Shown here: piece by piece, positions 7,955-16,074 of the stretch | Position numbering within the stretch: the stretch's first letter is position 1 | How the letters are laid out: each line of letters opens with the position of its first letter | DNA from: Geotalea sp. SG265 | GTDB taxonomy: Bacteria > Desulfobacterota > Desulfuromonadia > Geobacterales > Geobacteraceae | Length of the DNA: 64,000 bases | Direction: 5' to 3' | Assembly: GCF_022808985.1 (NCBI RefSeq) | Contig: NZ_JAKZFT010000019.1 | Location: 1 to 64,000 of the forward strand | The notes under the pieces: generated by a model | Seen by the model: the letters and a program-made list of their open reading frames with translations, nothing else | The model's database searches: none | What the model was told of the DNA's origin: nothing | Position numbers and translations under genes: made by a program

Positions 7955-10495
7955 TTACATTATCAGCCGCCTGAACTGCTCGGCCGGTATGGGGCGGCTG
8001 TAAAGAAACCCCTGCATGTGATCGCAGCGGTTCTCATGGAGAAATTCCAGTTGATCCTCGTCCTCCACCCCTTCGGCGATGACCTCCAGTTTCAGGTTAT
8101 GGGCCATGGCGATGATGGTGGCGACGATGGCCTTGTCGTTGGGATCGCTGTTGACGCCGAAGATAAAGGATTTGTCGATTTTCAGCTTGCGAATGGGAAG
8201 TTTTTTGAGATAGCTGAGGGAAGAGTAGCCGGTGCCGAAGTCGTCGATGGCAAAGCCTACCTCCATACCAGTCAGGGTTTTGAGGCTGGGAATCGTATAT
8301 TCGATATCCCGCATGGCTGTTCCCTCGGTGATCTCCAATTCCAGGAAGCGGGGGGGGAGGCCTGTCCCCTCCAGCACCTTCCGTACCCGGTCCACCAAGT
8401 CCGGCCTGCGGAACTGCTTGGACGAGAGGTTTACCGTCACATTGAAGGGAGGGTGTCCCTCGTCCTGCCATGCCTTGTTCTGGGCACAGGCTGTTTTCAT
8501 GACCCAGTCGTCAATGTCGGTGATGAAGCCTATTTCCTCTGCCATGGGGATGAAGTGGCTGGGGGAGAGCAATCCCAGCTCGGGGTGGAGCCAGTAAACG
8601 AGCGCTTCGGCCCCGGTCAACAGCCCCGTATCCATGGCTACCTGGGGCTGGTAGAGCACGACCAGCTCGTTATGTTCCAGTGCCTGCCTCAGCCGGTTTT
8701 CCAGCTTTACCCTTTCCAGCGTCCGGGTGTTCAGTGCGGGATTGTAGAACTGGTAGTTGTTTCTCCCCTGTTCCTTGGCGTGGTAGAGGGCTATGTCGGC
8801 ATTTTTGAGCAGGGTCTCCGCGTCTTCCCCATCGGTGGGATAGAGACTGATGCCTATGCTGATGGTCACTTGTAGCTGGTGCCCATCTATGGCAAAGGGT
8901 TTGCTCGTGGCCGAGAGGATTTTATTGGCAATTGCCGTTGCATCCTCCGGATGAACCATCTGGGTGATGAGGATGTTGTATTCGTCCCCCCCGATGCGGG
9001 CCACCGTATCCGTTTCGCGGACGCACTCCTTCAGCCGTTCCGAGATGAGTTGCAGAAGCTTGTCCCCCGCTGCATGCCCCAAGGAATCGTTGATGGATTT
9101 GAAGCGGTCCAGATCCAGGAACATGACCGCCTGGATTTCGTTGTAGCGGTGCCCCTGGCTGATGGACAGGGCCAGATGGTCCATGAACAGCATTCTGTTG
9201 GCCAGGCCGGTGAGAATATCGTGGGTGGCCTGGTAACGGATCTCGTCTTCCAGCCGCTTGCTCCGGGTAATGTCTCTGATGATGTGTATGGAACCCAGGA
9301 CGTTCTCCCGTTCGATGAAGGGGGAGGAACTTATTTCCACATCGAGAAAGGAGCCCCACTTGGTACGCATGGCAGTGCCCAGTTTCTCCAGAGCCTCCCG
9401 TGATTCTTCCCTCTTCTTCAGCTCCCCCTGAAGCCTGGGGACCTGGTCCACCGGCACCAGGTCCACCATGTGCATCTTCATGAACTCGTCCGGTTCGTAA
9501 CCAAAGAGGTCCATGGCCCGTTGGTTGATGTTGATGAATTTCAAATCCCGATCGACGATGAATATGGGATCGTTGGCGCTCTGGAACAGGTAACGGTAGC
9601 GTTCCTCCGACTTCTGCCGTTCTTCGTAGAGGAGGTAGTTTTTTAATGCCAGGCTGACGGTTTTGCCGACTTTGTGGGCGAAGTCGTATTGGCTGTCGCT
9701 GAACCAGGAAGCGGGGCTGTGGTAGTGGAGAGAAAAAGCGCCGATGATGGAATCGCCGGAGGTCAGAGGCACCTCGATCAGGGATTGGATATGGTACCCG
9801 TTGATAAAACGTATGTTTGTCTGCTCGGTTACCAGGACACTCTGTTGATCGTTCAGCTGAAAACGGGAAAATACCATTTCTTCAAGTCCATAGGTTTCTC
9901 CGACGATTGTTTGTGGTAGCCCCCAGGCGGATATGATCTTCCATTGCTCATGTTCCAGCTGGTAAATGACCGCCGAATCAGCCTTTATAGCATAGGCGGC
10001 CTTTTCCATGATCCGTTCCATGATGATCTGGAAATCCAGCGACAGGTCCATCAGCTCATTGATCTGATTGATGGCCTCACTGAGCTCCTTTGCCTTGCGG
10101 ATCGTCTCTTCGGCCTTTTTACGGTGAATGGCATAGCGGATTGAGCGAGTGAGCATGCCGGCGTTGAATTGCCCCTTAACCAGGTAATCCTGGGCGCCTT
10201 TTTCCACCGCTTCCAGCCCCATCCCTTCGTCGTCGAGACCGGTGAGGAGGATGACCGGAGTTTCGGCATTCTTCTCCTGTATGCGTGCCAGGGTGTCGAG
10301 CCCCTGGCTGTCCGGCAACCCAAGATCCAGAAGCACCACATGGAATGACCCTTCGGCAAGGGCCTTGATCCCATGGGCGAGGCGCCCCACCGGCGTCACC
10401 GAAAAGTGCGCGGCTTCCCGTTCGGCAAGCATCTCCTCTATAAGGGCGGAATCGAGGGGATTATCCTCGATCAGCAGGATTTTGATTGTGTCCAT
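7955..10495 (-). CDS. Receiver-GAF-PAS-GGDEF-EAL cyclic-di-GMP signalling protein
   Basis: An 846-residue response regulator for c-di-GMP turnover. Domains in order: receiver with Asp57 (about 4-125), GAF (145-290), PAS (297-415), GGDEF (425-585) and EAL (597-846). The GGDEF signature reads GGDEY, a conservative change at the last position. The EAL signature reads EALVYW where active enzymes usually have EALVRW, while other key residues remain: NLS, LEITE, DDFGTGYSSL, KIDKSF and EGVED. So the protein may be a working synthase with a weakened or regulatory phosphodiesterase domain; sequence alone does not decide this. It lies 49 bases downstream of a co-directional Rcp1-like receiver gene and probably shares its transcript, which ends at 7849-7874. 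Confidence 0.92.
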   Translation of the reverse strand: MDTIKILLIEDNPLDSALIEEMLAEREAAHFSVTPVGRLAHGIKALAEGSFHVVLLDLGLPDSQGLDTLARIQEKNAETPVILLTGLDDEGMGLEAVEKGAQDYLVKGQFNAGMLTRSIRYAIHRKKAEETIRKAKELSEAINQINELMDLSLDFQIIMERIMEKAAYAIKADSAVIYQLEHEQWKIISAWGLPQTIVGETYGLEEMVFSRFQLNDQQSVLVTEQTNIRFINGYHIQSLIEVPLTSGDSIIGAFSLHYHSPASWFSDSQYDFAHKVGKTVSLALKNYLLYEERQKSEERYRYLFQSANDPIFIVDRDLKFININQRAMDLFGYEPDEFMKMHMVDLVPVDQVPRLQGELKKREESREALEKLGTAMRTKWGSFLDVEISSSPFIERENVLGSIHIIRDITRSKRLEDEIRYQATHDILTGLANRMLFMDHLALSISQGHRYNEIQAVMFLDLDRFKSINDSLGHAAGDKLLQLISERLKECVRETDTVARIGGDEYNILITQMVHPEDATAIANKILSATSKPFAIDGHQLQVTISIGISLYPTDGEDAETLLKNADIALYHAKEQGRNNYQFYNPALNTRTLERVKLENRLRQALEHNELVVLYQPQVAMDTGLLTGAEALVYWLHPELGLLSPSHFIPMAEEIGFITDIDDWVMKTACAQNKAWQDEGHPPFNVTVNLSSKQFRRPDLVDRVRKVLEGTGLPPRFLELEITEGTAMRDIEYTIPSLKTLTGMEVGFAIDDFGTGYSSLSYLKKLPIRKLKIDKSFIFGVNSDPNDKAIVATIIAMAHNLKLEVIAEGVEDEDQLEFLHENRCDHMQGFLYSRPIPAEQFRRLIM

Positions 10496-10544
10496 AGGCG
10501 GCTCTTTGGCAACAATCGGGCGTCCTGAAGGGGTGGCCGTGGCT

Positions 10545-10991
10545 TTAGTGCCTGAAGGGGAGCTTGACCGTCGTCAGCCAAAAGTCTTCTATCGCCTTGA
10601 CCACCCCCATGAACTGTTCGAAATCGACCGGCTTTGTTACATAGCAGTTTGCATGCAGGCTGTAGGATTTCAGGATATCCTCTTCGGCCTTGGAGCTGGT
10701 GAGGACGATAATAGGTATCCACTTCAGTTCCGGGTCGTCCTTTATCTCCTGAAGCACCTCCCTCCCGCTTTTCCGCGGCAGGTTCAGATCCAGCAGCACC
10801 AGGTCGGGGAGTTGGCGGTCGGCATAAAGGTCCTGCCTGCGGAGGTACTTCAACGCCTGGGCGCCGTCGCGCACCACGTTCAAATGGTGCCGTGAGGTGC
10901 CGGAGGCAAGGGCCTCGCGAATCAGTTCCACATCTCCCGGATTATCTTCTACCAGCAGAATATCGATGGCACTGCCGAGCTCTTTCTTCAC
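10545..10991 (-). CDS. Single-domain response regulator, Rcp1-like
   Basis: A 148-residue stand-alone receiver with the acidic pair Glu-Asp near 15-16, phospho-acceptor Asp68 in LLDLNLP, a Thr in VLTSS, and Lys in TKPVDF. The long insert between strands and the RKSGREVLQEIK phrase are typical of Rcp1, the receiver partner of bacteriophytochrome-type kinases. Three kinases in this island have phytochrome-type H-boxes (ASHDLQEPLRM), so they are natural partner candidates. I chose GTG at 10991, preceded by GGGGAGGG; an upstream in-frame ATG at 11066 would add 25 unconserved residues. Confidence 0.88.
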   Translation of the reverse strand: MKKELGSAIDILLVEDNPGDVELIREALASGTSRHHLNVVRDGAQALKYLRRQDLYADRQLPDLVLLDLNLPRKSGREVLQEIKDDPELKWIPIIVLTSSKAEEDILKSYSLHANCYVTKPVDFEQFMGVVKAIEDFWLTTVKLPFRH

Positions 10992-11205
10992 CTGACCCTC
11001 CCCGTCAGTGGCGGACGAATGAATTCTTGGCAGACAGCCGGAACGGTTGCTGACGACCTGCGGCATTCCCGCCGTACTGGTTGCACATGGCGGACTTCAC
11101 AAATCTATAGCAATGTTAACACAGTTTAACTTTTTTGGCAGGGTGTAGGGCAACGCGCGTAACGCTGTGTTACTATTTCTACAGGGAGCTCAATGGGAGA
11201 AAAAG

Positions 11206-11595
11206 ATGAAAGACAAGGCCATTCGTATTTTACTCATAGAGGATAGCAGCGGCGATGCACTGCTCCTTACTGAGATGCTTGCCGAGTTTGCCGGGCGCTA
11301 TGACGTGACCCGGGCCAGCCGTCTTTCAGCTGCCTTCGAGCTTATGGAGGGGGAGGGCTTCGACCTGGTCATGATGGACCTCAATCTGCCCGACAGTAGC
11401 GGAATACAATCCTTAAGCCTGGTCAGGGAAAAGTTGCCATTGCCAGTCATCGTCCTGACCGGCCTCTTCGACAGTGAACTGGCTGCCAGGGCCATTGCCG
11501 AAGGAGCGGGATACTTTCTCGTCAAGGGGCATGTGGAGGCGGACGAGCTCGACAGGATCATTCGGCAATGCCTGGGTGGAAACCACTCCCCCTGA
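11206..11595 (+). CDS. Single-domain response regulator (CheY-like)
   Basis: A 129-residue receiver with acidic Glu-Asp at 12-13, acceptor Asp58 in MMDLNLPD, Thr in VLTGLFD, and Lys in LVKGHV. It resembles the receiver at the N-terminus of the GGDEF-EAL protein at 7955-10495 (shared ILLIED, EMLAE, LTGL and YLVKG-type blocks), so the two look like paralogues. It is divergent from the Rcp1-like gene and has no output domain. Start chosen at ATG 11206 behind GGGAGA; an upstream in-frame start at 11167 lacks a site. Confidence 0.87.
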   Translation: MKDKAIRILLIEDSSGDALLLTEMLAEFAGRYDVTRASRLSAAFELMEGEGFDLVMMDLNLPDSSGIQSLSLVREKLPLPVIVLTGLFDSELAARAIAEGAGYFLVKGHVEADELDRIIRQCLGGNHSP

Positions 11596-11606
11596 GAACC
11601 TTTCCC

Positions 11607-13514
11607 CTATCTGCTGATCCCCTTCATGACCGGGATGGTGAAAAAAAAGGTTGAACCCCTGCCGAAGGTGGATTCAATCCATATCCGGCCGCCGTGCCGC
11701 TCGACGATCCTCTTGCACAGGGCCAGGCCGATGCCGGTTCCCGAGTACTCGTCGCGGCTATGTAGCCTCTGGAATAACTGGAAGACCCGGTCATAATATT
11801 CCGCTTCGATGCCGATGCCGTTGTCCGCCACCGCAAAAACCCATTCGGATTGTTGGCGGCGGGCGGAAACGGTTATGGTCAAGGGAGTGTCGCGCTTGCG
11901 ATATTTGATGGCGTTGCCGATGAGGTTCTGTAATAGCTGCAGCAGCTGGATTTCGTCGCCGTAGACGGTCGGCAGGTCTTTGCCTTGTACAGTAGCGGCG
12001 CTTTCCCGTATGGACGCATCAAGGTTGGCAAGGGCCTCATCAAAGACCCGGCCGGTGTTGACCGGGTTGAATGGCGCACCGTGGGTTATGCGGGAATAGG
12101 CGAGCAACCCCTCGATCAGGCGCTGCATCCGCTTAGCCCCATCCACGGCGTAATGGATATAAGTCTCTGCCTTGCTGTCGAGCCGGCCACGGTATTTGGC
12201 AGCAAGGAGTTGCAGGTAGCTGGCGATCATCCGCAGCGGCTCCTGCAGGTCGTGGGATGCCACATAGGCAAACTGGGCGAGTTCCAAGTTAGAACGGGAC
12301 AGATCGACCATTGTTTTCCGCAACTCCTCTTCGGCCCGTCTGCGGTCGCTCATGTCCAAGGTGATGCCGATCAGCCTGAGGGGACCGCCGTCCCGGTCGT
12401 AAAAAACCCTGCCGCGCACCGAGATCCAGCGCTCCTTGCCGTCCTGGAGCCCGATGCTCCTGAATTCGATGGCGACAGCTTTCTCCTCTCCCAGCGCCTG
12501 GCGGATGGCGTGGTCCACCTTGGTCCGGTCTTCTTCGTGTATTCTCTGCAGGAAAACCTCATAGTCTACCGGCGCATCGCGGTCGAGCCCGAAATGCCGC
12601 TTGGTGGTTTCCGACCAGCGCAAAACCCCGGCTTCCGGATGAAAATCGAAGGTGCCGATGTCGGCGGATTCAATGGCTAGATTCAGGGTTGCCGCGTGAT
12701 AGCGCAGCTCTTCTTCCACCAGCTTTTTCTCGTTGATGTCCAGCACGTAAGTCAGGAAATGGAGCGGCTTGCCCTCCTCATCGGTGACGATGGAGCAGTT
12801 GAGGTATCCCCAGACTGCCCTGCCGTCCTTGCGGATGAATCTCTTCTCCATCTGAAAGGATTGGATTTCGCCACTTTTCAAACGCTGGACCTGGTTCCAA
12901 TCGGTAGCGAAATCGGCGGGGTGGGTAAAATCCCTGAAGGGACGTCCGAGCAATTCCTCTTCCGTGTAGCCGAGGAAGCGGCAGAAATTGGGGGTTACCT
13001 TCTGCCAGCACCCGTCCAGACTCACGTGCAACGGCATGACCAGCGCTATTTTTTCCGCCTGGGCAAGCCGCTCGTAGCTCTGGCGCAATTCCTGCTCCGC
13101 CTTCCGTCTTTCGGCAGCCTCCTGCTCCGCCTGCTCTCGGCGGAGTTCTGCTTCCTGCCTGCTGGCTTCTGCCCAGGCCTGTGCTCTCCAGGCGATGCCG
13201 CCGATGCCGCTGATCAGCAGCGAGACCAAGAGAAAGCCGATGCTGCCCAGCAGGGGAATGATCCACGACGGGTATTGGGAGATACCCGGCATGATGAACA
13301 GCCAGACGGCAGCGGCGAAGCTGAGGAAAACGGCGAATAGCGACGGTCCGGGGCCGGCAAAAAAAGCGGTGGCGGTGATGGCCACATAAAAGGTGGAAAA
13401 GGGGAAGTACTTGCCCAGGTAGGGAGCCAGCGCCAGCCTCAGCAGCAGCGCGACGAGGGTGAAACCTGCGGCAAGGGCGTATCGTTCTCGGGGAGTTCGG
13501 GGATATCCGGGCAT
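11607..13514 (-). CDS. Membrane histidine kinase with DUF4118-like sensor and two PAS domains
   Basis: A sensor kinase of 635 residues. Three to four hydrophobic segments fill about residues 12-105, in the pattern of a KdpD-like DUF4118 membrane region; a charged coiled coil (about 110-155) connects to two PAS domains (155-275 and 280-395). The transmitter has H-box ASHDLQEPLRM with His421, N-box NLIGNAIKYR, DNGIGI and GTGIGLALCK. I chose ATG 13514 because AGAGGA lies six bases upstream; ATG 13541 is an alternative without a good site. The transmitter is close to those at 20272-22905 and 22902-25124. No cognate effector is adjacent; the neighbouring receivers are candidates. Confidence 0.88.
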   Translation of the reverse strand: MPGYPRTPRERYALAAGFTLVALLLRLALAPYLGKYFPFSTFYVAITATAFFAGPGPSLFAVFLSFAAAVWLFIMPGISQYPSWIIPLLGSIGFLLVSLLISGIGGIAWRAQAWAEASRQEAELRREQAEQEAAERRKAEQELRQSYERLAQAEKIALVMPLHVSLDGCWQKVTPNFCRFLGYTEEELLGRPFRDFTHPADFATDWNQVQRLKSGEIQSFQMEKRFIRKDGRAVWGYLNCSIVTDEEGKPLHFLTYVLDINEKKLVEEELRYHAATLNLAIESADIGTFDFHPEAGVLRWSETTKRHFGLDRDAPVDYEVFLQRIHEEDRTKVDHAIRQALGEEKAVAIEFRSIGLQDGKERWISVRGRVFYDRDGGPLRLIGITLDMSDRRRAEEELRKTMVDLSRSNLELAQFAYVASHDLQEPLRMIASYLQLLAAKYRGRLDSKAETYIHYAVDGAKRMQRLIEGLLAYSRITHGAPFNPVNTGRVFDEALANLDASIRESAATVQGKDLPTVYGDEIQLLQLLQNLIGNAIKYRKRDTPLTITVSARRQQSEWVFAVADNGIGIEAEYYDRVFQLFQRLHSRDEYSGTGIGLALCKRIVERHGGRIWIESTFGRGSTFFFTIPVMKGISR

Positions 13515-13596
13515 ACCGCTTCCTCTGATCAAAAGGCTCATGGGCTATCATGGAGGCTGTCGGATTATGGGGCAAAGCGTGAGCATGGGCCGTTTT

Positions 13597-14364
13597 CTAA
13601 GTCCGAGATCCTCCAAGGGTAAAGGAAAAGGTGGCGCCTTCTCCCTCGGCCCCTTGGGCGAAGACCCGGCCTCCGTGACGCTGGACGGCTTTTCTGACGA
13701 TGGCCAGACCCATGCCGGTGCCGGGAAATTCGGATTCCAGATGAAGCCGCTGAAAAGGGTTGAACAGCCGGTAAATCTGATCGGGGGCAAAGCCGGCACC
13801 GTTGTCACTGACGAAATAGACCGTCTCATCCTCCTCCTGTCTGATCCCGAACCGGATCTCCGCCGGCTGTGTATCACGGGTGAATTTCCAGGCGTTGTCC
13901 AGCAGGTTCGTCAGGGCAGCCTGCAGCAGCTGCCCGTCCCCTACCACCCGTATGTCCGGTGCCACATGGATCTGCACCTGCCGCTCGGGTTGGCTCTCCT
14001 GCAGTTTTTTCAGAATTTCGGCAGCCATGGCGGAAAGATCGACCTGTTCCATTTTCATTTCCAGACGGCCTATCCGGGACAGGTTAAGGAGATCGTCTAT
14101 CATGTGTCCCATGCGCTCAATACCCGACATGATCATTTCCAGGTATTCAAGCCCCTGGCCCTGCAGCTGGTCCCGGTATTTTTTCGCCAGGAGATGGGCG
14201 AAACCGAAAATATTGCGCAAAGGTGAGCGGAGGTCATGTGAAACGGAATAATTGAAGGAGGCCAGTTCCTGCTGCGCTTCCTTGAGCTGCGCAGTCCGTT
14301 CTTCCAGCTGTTTTTCCAATTCCGATACCCGTGCCTGCAGATATTCCGCCGGTTGCCGATGCAT
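13597..14364 (-). CDS. Cytoplasmic histidine kinase without sensor domain
   Basis: A short kinase of 255 residues with no membrane segment. An N-terminal coiled coil (about 8-36) leads straight into the DHp helix with VSHDLRSPLR (His43), then N-box NLLDNAWKFT, DNGAGF and GTGMGLAIVRK. Such sensorless transmitters usually dock on another sensor or serve as phosphotransfer nodes. It lies 56 bases upstream of the DUF4118 kinase on the same strand, consistent with an operon, and is divergent from the hybrid at 14482. A GGAGAG site precedes the ATG. Confidence 0.85.
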   Translation of the reverse strand: MHRQPAEYLQARVSELEKQLEERTAQLKEAQQELASFNYSVSHDLRSPLRNIFGFAHLLAKKYRDQLQGQGLEYLEMIMSGIERMGHMIDDLLNLSRIGRLEMKMEQVDLSAMAAEILKKLQESQPERQVQIHVAPDIRVVGDGQLLQAALTNLLDNAWKFTRDTQPAEIRFGIRQEEDETVYFVSDNGAGFAPDQIYRLFNPFQRLHLESEFPGTGMGLAIVRKAVQRHGGRVFAQGAEGEGATFSFTLGGSRT

Positions 14365-14481
14365 ATGCTCTCTCCGTTTCCTTTTCTTTTGTCCTTCCTC
14401 TTTTGTAATTATATATTACTTATTATAATATTTAATAAAAAGCGGATGAAATGCCATTACTCTTCCAGATAAAGGGATTAC

Positions 14482-15900
14482 ATGAAGATACTTATCGTCG
14501 ACGACAACGAGCCCTATCGAAAACTCCTCTCTGCTATCTTTACGGACCGGGGATGGGAGGCGTTGGACGCTCCCGACGGCACCAGGGGAATGGAACTGCT
14601 CAGGGAACAAATTCCGGACGTGATCCTTTCGGACATCATGATGCCGCGCATGGACGGCTTCCAGTTCCTGCGGGCATTGCGCACCTCTGCCTTCGGCGAC
14701 ATCATTTTCATCTTTTATACTTCCACCTATACCAAGACCAGCCATCGTGATTTCGCCCTGGCGCTGGGTGCAGATGCCTATATCGCCAAGCCTCTGGATC
14801 CGGAGGCAATCGTCCAGGTCCTGATGGGCATTCTCGACCGCAAGGGACTGAGGCCTGAGCGCCGGGAGTTGCCGAGCGAAGAGGAATTTCTCCGCCTGCA
14901 CAGCCTTTTTCTCTCGGAAAAGCTCATGGAAAAGGCGGAAGAGCTGCGGAAGGAATCGGTGGAACACCGGCGAATCGAAGACGAACTGATGCATTTGAGG
15001 GAAAAGGAGCGGCAGCGGCCGGGGGGCTACGCTCTGGGGCAGGAGACGGTCGGGCAGGGTTTCCCGACGGTGAGCCCGCAGAGCGTACTGTCCGTTGAGA
15101 TAGACGACGAAGTCTATACCCCCCTTAACAGGGCCGAGGCCCTTTGCCGGTCCATTGCCGAAGCTGGTTTACCGGATAGCGAAGGGTACCGTCTCGTGGA
15201 GAAGATCTGTCTGTCCATAGGTAAGCTGCGCAACCTGGTCATGGAGCTCGCGCGGAATTTTCTGCTTCCACGAAGCGCCGTCCTTGCTCCGATTCGTCGC
15301 ATTCAGATAATGATGGATGTCCTGAAAAAAGATTATGCCGCATTCAGTGCCACTCTGGGTTCAAGGCTGGAGGAGATGGAAGGCCTGCTCAGACAGTTTG
15401 CCGGATTTGTCGAGGACCTGTTGAAGCTGGGAAACGTGGCGAAGCAGACGTTGAAAAACGAGCCGGTGGATATAACGGGGCTTGCGGGCGAGATTCTGGC
15501 GGGGCTTAGGCAGTCCTCACCCCATCGCAGGTGCGAATTCAGCATTCAGCCCGGTCTGAATGCCGTAGGCGACCACCTGTTGTTGAGAACGGCACTGGAG
15601 CAACTCCTGGAAAATGCCTGGAAATATACAGTGGCGCGGGACGAGACGAGGATCACCGTCGGCTCCAGAATCGAAGGGGGGAAAAAACCGGAGTATTACG
15701 TGAGCGACAACGGCATCGGCTTTCCCGCCGAAAAGGCCGGGAGCATCTTCAAGGCCTTTGGCAAAGCCCACGAGCCCCCGGGAGTTGCGGGCAACGGCAT
15801 CGGCCTGACTCTGGCAAAAGCCATAGTAAGGCGCCATGGGGGAGATATCCGCTGCGAGGCCGAAGCTGGCCGTGGCGCTACTTTCTTTTTCACCATCTGA
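14482..15900 (+). CDS. Receiver fused to a kinase-like module lacking the H-box histidine
   Basis: A 472-residue hybrid. The N-terminal receiver is complete (Asp7-Asp8 pair, acceptor Asp51 in LSDIMMP, Thr in YTSTY, Lys in AKPLD). A coiled linker follows, then a region that aligns by eye with the DHp of the adjacent kinase (13597-14364): the conserved Pro of the H-box is kept in LAPIRRI, but the histidine five residues before it is Ser265. The ATP-binding lobe keeps NAWKYT, DNGIGF and GNGIGLTLAK. It may bind ATP and be phosphorylated on the receiver without autophosphorylating, acting as a regulator of other kinases. The function is inferred. Confidence 0.8.
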   Translation: MKILIVDDNEPYRKLLSAIFTDRGWEALDAPDGTRGMELLREQIPDVILSDIMMPRMDGFQFLRALRTSAFGDIIFIFYTSTYTKTSHRDFALALGADAYIAKPLDPEAIVQVLMGILDRKGLRPERRELPSEEEFLRLHSLFLSEKLMEKAEELRKESVEHRRIEDELMHLREKERQRPGGYALGQETVGQGFPTVSPQSVLSVEIDDEVYTPLNRAEALCRSIAEAGLPDSEGYRLVEKICLSIGKLRNLVMELARNFLLPRSAVLAPIRRIQIMMDVLKKDYAAFSATLGSRLEEMEGLLRQFAGFVEDLLKLGNVAKQTLKNEPVDITGLAGEILAGLRQSSPHRRCEFSIQPGLNAVGDHLLLRTALEQLLENAWKYTVARDETRITVGSRIEGGKKPEYYVSDNGIGFPAEKAGSIFKAFGKAHEPPGVAGNGIGLTLAKAIVRRHGGDIRCEAEAGRGATFFFTI

Positions 15901-16074
15901 AAGCCTTTCCCTGTTCGTGGATGTGTCATTGTACCTCCGTGCCACCGTTTTCGTCCCTTGCCTATGTCCGCAGTTGAAAACAATTGGAAAAAATGGAAAA
16001 ATTTATGAGGTAATTCTTTGATTCCGGTGCCGGTTGTGTTATTGATGCTGGGCTGACACAGCTCGGAAGGGAGA

